Shown in pieces: positions 43,442 through 50,159 of a DNA stretch of 50,159 bases. This DNA comes from JBASEY01 sp964404285 (GTDB lineage: Bacteria; CSSED10-310). The stretch is taken from contig CAYOJK010000017.1 in assembly GCA_964404285.1 (NCBI GenBank), positions 1 through 50,159 on the forward strand, given 5' to 3'. The translations under genes and the position numbers were made by a program. The notes beneath the pieces are model-generated. The model saw only the letters and a program-made list of their open reading frames with translations. It was not told the DNA's origin and ran no database searches. Numbering within the stretch: the first letter of the stretch is position 1; every line of letters starts with the position of its first letter.

Positions 43442-44938
43442 ATGAAAAAAATATTTTTTGCTGTCGTGATCGCATGTATGCCTTTTGGCGTGTTTGCTCA
43501 GCAGACGCTGGGACCGATCGGAGATAAAAACCCTATTTCGATTGGTGTCATCGATGGTAAAACACCGGTTTTTTCGTATGCCGAAGAGGCGCTGGGTCAA
43601 TTTTTGTATACGACCAAATATTACGTCTCATACGGCGGTGACATTTCTGGTCCGTGTGAAGAGTGTTCTCTATTGACCTTTTCACAGGACGGAAAGTCTT
43701 TTGCTTACACTGTTACACTTGATGGAAAACGGTATATCGTTTCTGGAAAAGATAAAATCGGTCCTTTCAGCGCATGTAGTGAACCGATGTTTTCACCTTT
43801 TGCCAACACGTTGACCTACATGGTGGAAATTGATGGCAAGTGGTATGTCATCTATGGACAAGACAAACTCGGTCCTTATGATAACAGCGGAGAACTGATG
43901 TTTACTCCCGATGGCAAGACCCTGACTTACACAGTAGAAATCAACGGAAAATGGTATGTTTTTGTAGGCAAAGAAAAGGCGGGGCCTTACGATGTTTGTG
44001 GGGAATTGACTTTTTCGCCTGATGGAAAAACACTGGCATACAAATCGATGATCGATGACAACTGGTTTGTTCACGCAGGAAGAGAGCAATTCGGTCCGTT
44101 CAATGACTGCTACTGGCTGACTTTTTTCCCTAATTCGAACACTCCTGTCTTCATGGCAAATAGTAACGGTGACTGGTATATCGTCTCAAAAAACGAAAAA
44201 ATGGGACCGTATGACAATACTGCTTTTCTGTATCCGTCACCCGATGGAAAAACTCTGGCATACATGGCTGAAACCGACGGAAAATGGTATGTCATCGCCG
44301 GAAAAGAAAAAGCTGGACCCTATGATGGATATGGGGAGTTGTTGTTTTCAAAAGACGGTAAAACGCTGACCTATGCCGTTGTCCTGAATGGGAAATGGTA
44401 TGTCTTTACTGGAAAAGAAAAAGCCGGACCATATGATACCGTCTATTCCCTGGTGTTGCCGCCGGACGGAAAGACTCCGGCATATATCGTGACTCTTGAC
44501 GGATTATGTTATGTCATCAACGGCAAAGAAAAAATCGGCCCTTATGATTCCTGTGGTGAAATAATGTTTTCTCCCGATGGAAAAACTTTGACGTATGTGG
44601 CTGAAATCGGAGAAAACTGGTATGTCTTTGCAGGGAAAGACAAAGCGGGGCCTTACGATATATGCGGCGAACTGACATTTTCGCCGGACGGAAAAACTCT
44701 GGCGTATTCCGCCTATATCGAAGATAAATGGTATATCGTCACCGGAAAAACCAGAATCGGTCCCTACGACACCTGTGGCTTTCTGGACTATTCAACCGAT
44801 GGAAAAGTCCTGACGTATCAGGCTGAAATCAACGGTAAAGCGTATGACAAGGTGCTCTTGGACGGCAAAGACTATACCGGGTCAGTCGTCAACAGTACCG
44901 TTATTTATATCGATAACGGTAACCTGATGAAGAAGTGA
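43442..44938 (+). CDS. Exported tandem-repeat protein (propeller-like, ~37-residue units)
   Basis: 498 residues with a signal peptide (MKKIFFAVVIACMPFGVFA, cut after AFA/QQ). The body is about eleven units of 37-38 residues. Each unit reads roughly G-K-W-Y-V-x-x-G-K-E-K-x-G-P-Y-D, then G-E-L-x-F-S-P-D-G-K-T-L-x-Y. The F-S-P-D-G-K-T-L part is typical of WD40-like/PD40 propeller blades. Units are close to one another in DNA, which suggests recent duplication. There is no catalytic motif. It is probably periplasmic and may bind a partner. It stands alone, with no clear terminator. Confidence 0.75.
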   Translation: MKKIFFAVVIACMPFGVFAQQTLGPIGDKNPISIGVIDGKTPVFSYAEEALGQFLYTTKYYVSYGGDISGPCEECSLLTFSQDGKSFAYTVTLDGKRYIVSGKDKIGPFSACSEPMFSPFANTLTYMVEIDGKWYVIYGQDKLGPYDNSGELMFTPDGKTLTYTVEINGKWYVFVGKEKAGPYDVCGELTFSPDGKTLAYKSMIDDNWFVHAGREQFGPFNDCYWLTFFPNSNTPVFMANSNGDWYIVSKNEKMGPYDNTAFLYPSPDGKTLAYMAETDGKWYVIAGKEKAGPYDGYGELLFSKDGKTLTYAVVLNGKWYVFTGKEKAGPYDTVYSLVLPPDGKTPAYIVTLDGLCYVINGKEKIGPYDSCGEIMFSPDGKTLTYVAEIGENWYVFAGKDKAGPYDICGELTFSPDGKTLAYSAYIEDKWYIVTGKTRIGPYDTCGFLDYSTDGKVLTYQAEINGKAYDKVLLDGKDYTGSVVNSTVIYIDNGNLMKK

Positions 44939-45876
44939 AAATCAGGACTGAGAATTGAACAGGATGCGCTTGTCTCTGGTCATGAGGTATCGTTAAATAA
45001 TCAGTTTTCAGAGGGTTGATCGAACAGGAACTCATAAGATTTTCTTGTCATTTGGTAGTGTCCTTCAATCACATTATTTTCAACGGCATAGCCAAAAGAA
45101 ACTACTACAAACAACGTACGTACATACGTGTCCTTCAATCACTTTATTTTCAACGGCATAGCCTAGCAGGGAAAGCATTGCCTAATATTCAAATAGCAAG
45201 TGTCCTTCAATCACTTTATTTTCAACGGCATAGCCTTTAGCCAGAACTATCTGTGCATCCAGGTCTTTTCGTGTCCTTCAATCACTTTATTTTCAACGGC
45301 ATAGCCGCCAAGTGGTTCCAGTTCTTTTTTTATTTCCTGATAGGTGTCCTTCAATCACTTTATTTTCAACGGCATAGCCGCCCATCCCGTCAACGAACAG
45401 TCGTGTCTCGTCACCGTGTCCTTCAATCACTTTATTTTCAACGGCATAGCCTGCACGGTGTCTTTACCTCATTACGCACAACTGAGAGGTGTCCTTCAAT
45501 CACTTTATTTTCAACGGCATAGCCTAGAACATTTAGGCAGCATAGCAAACGCGCTTGGGTGTCCTTCAATCACTTTATTTTCAACGGCATAGCCTGCCGA
45601 TGGGGAGGCTCATTTAGCCCAGCCGATGGGTGTCCTTCAATCACTTTATTTTCAACGGCATAGCCAAAAGTTATATCAATCCAGTGATATTTGCTGAATG
45701 GGTGTCCTTCAATCACTTTATTTTCAACGGCATAGCCATACCCTGATTCAAAGTCTAACGGCGATATTGATGTGTCCTTCAATCACTTTATTTTCAACGG
45801 CATAGCCATAGCGCCATCACCGAAGCCGAATCCCAAATAAGTGTCCTTCAATCACTTTATTTTCAACGGCATAGCC

Positions 45877-45976
45877 NNNNNNNNNNNNNNNNNNNNNNNN
45901 NNNNNNNNNNNNNNNNNNNNNNNNNNNNNNNNNNNNNNNNNNNNNNNNNNNNNNNNNNNNNNNNNNNNNNNNNNNN
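45877..45976. other. Assembly gap inside the array
   Basis: Exactly 100 N. The 41 bases on each side that abut it (AATAA plus a full repeat) are identical, which is what two contig ends sharing one k-mer look like. The true gap may be zero. Confidence 0.8.
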
Positions 45977-47647
45977 AATAAGTGTCCTTCAATCACTTTA
46001 TTTTCAACGGCATAGCCTTTTTGACGTGTAACAAAGGGGGACTTTATGACTGTGTCCTTCAATCACTTTATTTTCAACGGCATAGCCGTCAGGGTAAAAA
46101 TATTTTATTTTTCTTGTTGACAAGTGTCCTTCAATCACTTTATTTTCAACGGCATAGCCGTACTTGCGCGGTAGAACCCGTTATCCACTCAGGAGTGTCC
46201 TTCAATCACTTTATTTTCAACGGCATAGCCGTTCGCGGCGCATTTTCTTTTGGATTTCGGTCAGGAGTGTCCTTCAATCACTTTATTTTCAACGGCATAG
46301 CCTCATGGCTTTTTGCGATGACCGGCCCGGCGAACCGTGTCCTTCAATCACTTTATTTTCAACGGCATAGCCAATAGTAAATTATCGGAAGATGATACTG
46401 GATTTAAAGTGTCCTTCAATCACTTTATTTTCAACGGCATAGCCCCCGCAACATGCTTACAAATATTATCAATGGTATTTGCGTGTCCTTCAATCACTTT
46501 ATTTTCAACGGCATAGCCTTCTCCACGCCATTCAAACTCAACCCCCTCTAAATGTGTCCTTCAATCACTTTATTTTCAACGGCATAGCCGCGGAGAGACG
46601 ACAATTACAGGCGGTAAGAGCGAAGGTGTCCTTCAATCACTTTATTTTCAACGGCATAGCCCGTGTAGGGTCCGCGTTCTTGTCACCCTCTGCCAGTGTC
46701 CTTCAATCACTTTATTTTCAACGGCATAGCCAAAATGTGGCAAGATTTGAGTATTGAATTATGGCGTGTCCTTCAATCACTTTATTTTCAACGGCATAGC
46801 CTTACTGGCTGTATCGGTATGATGACGGCAAGACGTGTCCTTCAATCACTTTATTTTCAACGGCATAGCCATCTCAACAGAAACAGAAAGTCCAGAAATT
46901 CCGGTGTCCTTCAATCACTTTATTTTCAACGGCATAGCCATGCTATGTGGAATGCTGACAGGCTATATCACAGTGTGTCCTTCAATCACTTTATTTTCAA
47001 CGGCATAGCCTACATGATTAGCAAGTTCCGTAACTAATACTTGAGTGTCCTTCAATCACTTTATTTTCAACGGCATAGCCCGGCTTGAAGACGCTGGCTA
47101 TTCTCTATGGCGGAAGTGTCCTTCAATCACTTTATTTTCAACGGCATAGCCCTCTTCTGACAAAGTTTTCAGTTCAGGATTCTTACTGTGTCCTTCAATC
47201 ACTTTATTTTCAACGGCATAGCCCATATTTCTTGTAAGTTCTGTCCAATCACTATCTTCGTGTCCTTCAATCACTTTATTTTCAACGGCATAGCCCAGAT
47301 AAGACAATCGAGAGCATAGATTATACCGAAGTGTCCTTCAATCACTTTATTTTCAACGGCATAGCCTTGCCACAGATATGCCACCGGAGTATCTTGGTGT
47401 CCTTCAATCACTTTATTTTCAACGGCATAGCCCGCCGGCAAGAAAGCGCGGGTCGCCGTCTCTTTTGAGTGTCCTTCAATCACTTTATTTTCAACGGCAT
47501 AGCCGATAAAAAATCTCTTAAACCCGCTTAAGTGTCCTGGTGTCCTTCAATCACTTTATTTTCAACGGCATAGCCGCCGCATCTCGGACACATCGGGAGA
47601 CCGTCTTCGCGTGTCCTTCAATCACTTTATTTTCAACGGCATAGCCT

Positions 47648-47747
47648 NNNNNNNNNNNNNNNNNNNNNNNNNNNNNNNNNNNNNNNNNNNNNNNNNNNNN
47701 NNNNNNNNNNNNNNNNNNNNNNNNNNNNNNNNNNNNNNNNNNNNNNN
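47648..47747. other. Assembly gap near the leader end
   Basis: Exactly 100 N, one repeat before the leader. The right flank starts TTGTCC where other repeats have GTGTCC, so one base is changed or the contig end is wrong. The newest spacer or spacers are missing here. Confidence 0.8.
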
Positions 47748-47827
47748 TTGTCCTTCAATCACTTTATTTTCAACGGCATAGCCTGTTATCCTTCTAAGGC
47801 CTTGATAAAGCTGTATTTAAGCAAGGT

Positions 47828-47957
47828 TTTGCGAGCGTGATAAAAAACGCCATTGTTGAAGGACTCTTTCATTTGGTTTAGGCTCCTAAGTTTTCAAAGA
47901 ATCTCAAGGAGTTCGCGCACCCCTTGGACCCCCTTACACCACCTTCGCGCTCGCAAA
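47828..47957. repeat. 10-bp inverted repeat framing the tracrRNA candidate
   Basis: TTTGCGAGCG at 47828-47837 and CGCTCGCAAA at 47948-47957 are perfect inverted copies 110 bp apart, one on each side of the anti-repeat and hairpin. They could close a long RNA stem or act as binding sites for a protein. Confidence 0.6.
47842..47947 (-). ncRNA. Candidate tracrRNA with anti-repeat
   Basis: It lies in the leader between cas2 and the array, read in the same direction. From 5': GGTGTAA (GUGU can pair with the ACAC repeat end), a hairpin CAAGGGG/CTCCTTG (47926-47920, 47911-47905) with a TGCGCGAA loop, then GAGTCCTTCAACAA. That last piece contains the nine bases GTCCTTCAA (47864-47856), complementary to TTGAAGGAC of the repeat RNA. 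A T6 run at 47847-47842 is a likely 3' end. Split anti-repeats around a hairpin, between cas2 and the array, is the arrangement known for Cas12b (Alicyclobacillus). Type I systems have no tracrRNA. Confidence 0.6.
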
Positions 47958-48102
47958 GATTGTGTTGGAGCATCCCATTCAGTCGAAAATAAAAAAGATC
48001 AAATTCACGGTACAAACATCAATGAAGACGACGACACAAACCGTGAAGATTGTCGCTTCCTGTAGAAGCTTTATATTCTACTACCAGATCAAATTTGAAA
48101 AG

Positions 48103-48393
48103 TCAAACCACTATAAACCCGCTATCAGGTTCGGGAAGTGGTAAGCCAATGACCGTGGTTGCTTTACGGGCCATCTTTTCATTTGGGCCGAGGTCCAGAA
48201 TCATCACCTGGTCTTCTTTCTGGTTCATCTGGTTTTCAAGGTCATTTTGCAATCGCACTCGATCAATATCCCTGAGAACACAGAAAAAAACCGAAAATTG
48301 CCAAGACTCGCCATATCCTCTTACAACTCGATGAACACACCGCAATCTTTTTGGATCTCTGATATCGTAGCAAACCAAATAACATCGACGCAA
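48103..48393 (-). CDS. cas2: Cas2 endoribonuclease-fold adaptation protein
   Basis: 96 residues from a TTG start chosen because GGGAGGGG lies 5 nt before it; longer readings run into the cas4-cas1 gene. The product opens MRRCYLVCYDIRDPKRLRCV, the ferredoxin-like Cas2 beginning with the conserved Asp, then VVRGYGESWQFSVFFCVL. Cas2 bridges Cas1 dimers to form the spacer integration complex. It sits 17 nt after the cas4-cas1 stop, and the leader and array follow. The size is normal. Confidence 0.92.
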   Translation of the reverse strand: MRRCYLVCYDIRDPKRLRCVHRVVRGYGESWQFSVFFCVLRDIDRVRLQNDLENQMNQKEDQVMILDLGPNEKMARKATTVIGLPLPEPDSGFIVV

Positions 48394-48410
48394 TTTTTCC
48401 CCTCCCAAAG

Positions 48411-50126
48411 TTATCGCGTTGTTAAAAACGCCAATGTCGGAACATCTTCCATGAACCACGCTGCAATCATTCTGGCGTGTAAAACAATCATACGTCGATA
48501 ACTTAAACGATAATCAAAAATCGGGTGAGTGATTTCGGTGTTCATTCTGCGGCCAAGAGCATTAAAAAAGCTCTGTCTGCCCGCGCTGGTCAGCATGCAG
48601 CCGGAAGCTGTTCGAAGAAAATGTCCTTCTGTCAATTCTCCGCGATTAAAGCATGTGATTGCCAAGGAATCCGCGATAAGCGGCCGAAACGGTTCCATAA
48701 GATCAAGCGCAAATGCCGGTCGACCTGGTCTTGACACGTGATAGCCGCCTATTGATGGCTCCAGTCTTGCCAGACGCAAAGCAGCTACACATTCATGCGC
48801 TAACATTGAGTATGCCATTGATAAACAGGAATTAATAGGATCAGGCGGCGGCCGACGCTTTCTTCCATTGATAGCAAACTCTTCGGACAACGTACCTTTA
48901 AACATCCCATGAAAATTTTTGAAGTAAATTGCTGCTGCCTGACCTTCGTGCCCTCGCACTGAATCAATTGATGCCGCTTTTGCGGCACTACGCGCTTCTT
49001 TTGCCAAATCTACAGCCACTCCAGTAGGAAGAGATTTATGATTTCGAAGAAGAAGAGTCCTCTGATTTGTTATCTTGGCTGTAACTAGCGCTCGCGCTAG
49101 TTCAAGGCATTCTGCAGGGTTATCGAGTTTTCGGATTTGCGCTTTTCGAACCATAGCGCTAACCGAATCAAGAGGATCAATCATCGCCACCAGCCTTCCT
49201 GCTGATGAAAGAAATGCTATTGGCACATTTTTTTCGGCTAAAGCCTGAATAGCCTGAGTGGTAATTTGAACAGCGCCTAGCAACGAAAAACTTTCCAGGT
49301 TGGCCAACGGAATGGTCTTTACGACCTTGCCGCCTTTGTCGGTAATTCGTAATTCCATCCCGCGAATACCGACCTTCACACCTTCCTGTTGAGCCACAAC
49401 ATGAATCCCGTCATCACGCGGCGGCCATATTTTACGCGGTGTCATTTGATCATTCATCGAAATGGAACGCTGATGATTGATTTCATCAGGAAGACATATT
49501 GGCTGAAGGGAACACCTTGGACAACGTGGATCGTTAACAAGCGGCTGTGGGCGTGGCTCGATGGCACATTGTTTTGCTTTATCTAAAATCCCCAAAGCCT
49601 CACGCTTTAATTCTTCATTAAATGGTAGCACCAATCGCTGTTTATTTCCTGCATAGTAAATAATTACTTGATTAACGGTATATCCCGCCTCTTGAAGAAG
49701 AATTGCCTGCAAACCCACTTGGACACGATCAGCAGGCCATGCCTCGACATTTTGAACCAACCGATCACCATTCTCATTTTCATCATCATCAAGTGACTCC
49801 GAAAATATATGCTTTGGACTCCCTTTCCTGTATTCAACCGGCACTGCGATGTTTCCGGTGATTTCTGCCAAATCCAGCGTTGCCGTCAAACTCAAGGTTT
49901 TACTTGTTAATGCCAAACTCCGAACAGTCCTGGGTCTGTCTGGATCAACATTCGTCTTTTTTTCAGGTGCTAAACTAGGTCTATCAACACGCCGATGCAC
50001 GACAGCGCCTTGAACAGTGTCAGCACTTGGTATAAAAACACCTTCTACCTGCATAAAATAGAATAAACGCGGACAATAAGCGTATTCGGCGACATTTCTT
50101 GCTGGTAAAGGACTATCATTCACCAA
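48411..50126 (-). CDS. cas4-cas1: Cas4-Cas1 fusion protein (5' end may lie off-window)
   Basis: At least 571 residues. The Cas4 part (1 to ~215) has the Fe-S cysteines C18 (YAYCPRLFYF), C202, C205 and C211 (RCPRCSLQPIC), with a RecB-like core D85, VEYRKG (98-102) and QVGLQAILLQEAGY. The Cas1 part (~232-571) has metal residues Glu394 (RGHEGQAAAIYF), His463 (GGYHVSRPG) and Asp475/Glu478 (LDLMEPFRP). Cas4 trims and PAM-selects prespacers, Cas1 integrates them. The fusion is known in type I-G (formerly I-U) and type V-B. The frame stays open to the window edge (codons HISERALWRIALV precede), with TTG or GTG near 50124 possible starts, so the true start is unsettled. cas2 follows at 17 nt. Confidence 0.93.
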   Translation of the reverse strand: MVNDSPLPARNVAEYAYCPRLFYFMQVEGVFIPSADTVQGAVVHRRVDRPSLAPEKKTNVDPDRPRTVRSLALTSKTLSLTATLDLAEITGNIAVPVEYRKGSPKHIFSESLDDDENENGDRLVQNVEAWPADRVQVGLQAILLQEAGYTVNQVIIYYAGNKQRLVLPFNEELKREALGILDKAKQCAIEPRPQPLVNDPRCPRCSLQPICLPDEINHQRSISMNDQMTPRKIWPPRDDGIHVVAQQEGVKVGIRGMELRITDKGGKVVKTIPLANLESFSLLGAVQITTQAIQALAEKNVPIAFLSSAGRLVAMIDPLDSVSAMVRKAQIRKLDNPAECLELARALVTAKITNQRTLLLRNHKSLPTGVAVDLAKEARSAAKAASIDSVRGHEGQAAAIYFKNFHGMFKGTLSEEFAINGRKRRPPPDPINSCLSMAYSMLAHECVAALRLARLEPSIGGYHVSRPGRPAFALDLMEPFRPLIADSLAITCFNRGELTEGHFLRTASGCMLTSAGRQSFFNALGRRMNTEITHPIFDYRLSYRRMIVLHARMIAAWFMEDVPTLAFLTTR

Positions 50127-50159
50127 AGCAATTCTCCATAAAGCCCGTTCAGATATGTG

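Larger units (their letters stand above)
45058..47783 (-). CRISPR. CRISPR array, probable type V-B
   Basis: At least 37 copies of a 36-bp repeat are visible; as shown they start GTGTCCTTCAATCAC and end CAACGGCATAGCC. There are 34 complete spacers of 30-38 bp, mostly 34-36. The array is read leftward: the leader, cas2 and cas4-cas1 are to the right, and the only clearly worn repeat (CACATT for CACTTT) is the leftmost at 45058, as expected at the old end. In RNA sense the repeat starts GGCTATGCCGTTG and ends GTGATTGAAGGACAC; the A/G-rich end with a final CAC is of the type V-B kind (from memory AAGTGGCAC, ATTAGCAC) and unlike the GAAAC ends of type I. Two 100-N gaps interrupt it. Confidence 0.97.

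Noticed and set aside
45016..47483. Several small frames across the CRISPR array
   Set aside because: All are translations of the repeat (LQSLYFQRHS, GYAVENKVIEGH) and have no coding value.
48103..50126. Type I-G (I-U) as the CRISPR subtype
   Set aside because: It also has Cas4-Cas1 fusions, but the repeat end is not GAAAC-like and a tracrRNA-like anti-repeat is present; not fully excluded without the upstream genes.

Overview
This is a 50 kb scaffold piece from an uncultured bacterium. Two runs of exactly 100 N show it is a draft assembly. The lineage cannot be fixed from sequence alone. Moderate GC, long Thr-Pro linkers in two exported proteins, tandem SUMF1/FGE-like domains, a sigma-54 type promoter, a Cys-cluster AddAB nuclease pair and an integron-like cassette region fit the large uncultured or deltaproteobacteria-like phyla (Sumerlaeota, Hydrogenedentota and Omnitrophota are guesses by style). 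A PerR-catalase unit implies that the organism meets oxygen.

Layout. 0-5.5 kb: palindromic repeats, an ATP-grasp-like enzyme, an M20 dipeptidase-like enzyme and a NodU/CmcH carbamoyltransferase. 5.6-5.8 kb: a consensus sigma-54 promoter feeding a probable structured small RNA. 6-15.3 kb: a tight leftward operon of LUD protein, AddB-like, AddA-like, radical SAM and nucleotidyltransferase. 16-20 kb: a membrane J-domain protein, an IS1380 remnant, a TPR protein and a decayed NfeD/stomatin locus. 20-22.6 kb: Ddl and an AAA+/DUF4143 ATPase.

22.7-28.6 kb is the least expected region. Four short imperfect palindromes, each 3 to 8 nt after a stop codon and all facing the same way, look like integron attC sites. 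They follow a truncated CFI-box protein, a restriction-modification pair, a small unknown ORF and a membrane SGNH hydrolase. Two decayed copies of the 5' end of a tyrosine recombinase, probably an integron integrase, lie at 23.2 and 28.45 kb and point away from the cassettes, as intI does. This looks like a degraded sedentary integron with two modules.

28.7-45 kb: a giant exported protein with four FGE-like domains, a YhaO/YhaN (SbcCD-like) pair, an autoregulated perR-katA operon with a clear promoter and operator, an AlkP-superfamily lipoprotein, a secreted trypsin-like protease and a repeat protein of about 37-residue units. 45-50 kb: a CRISPR array of at least 37 repeats with a leader, cas2 and a Cas4-Cas1 fusion, all read leftward. 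The repeat 3' end, the Cas4-Cas1 fusion and a tracrRNA-like anti-repeat between cas2 and the array point to a type V-B (Cas12b) locus whose effector would lie just beyond the right edge.
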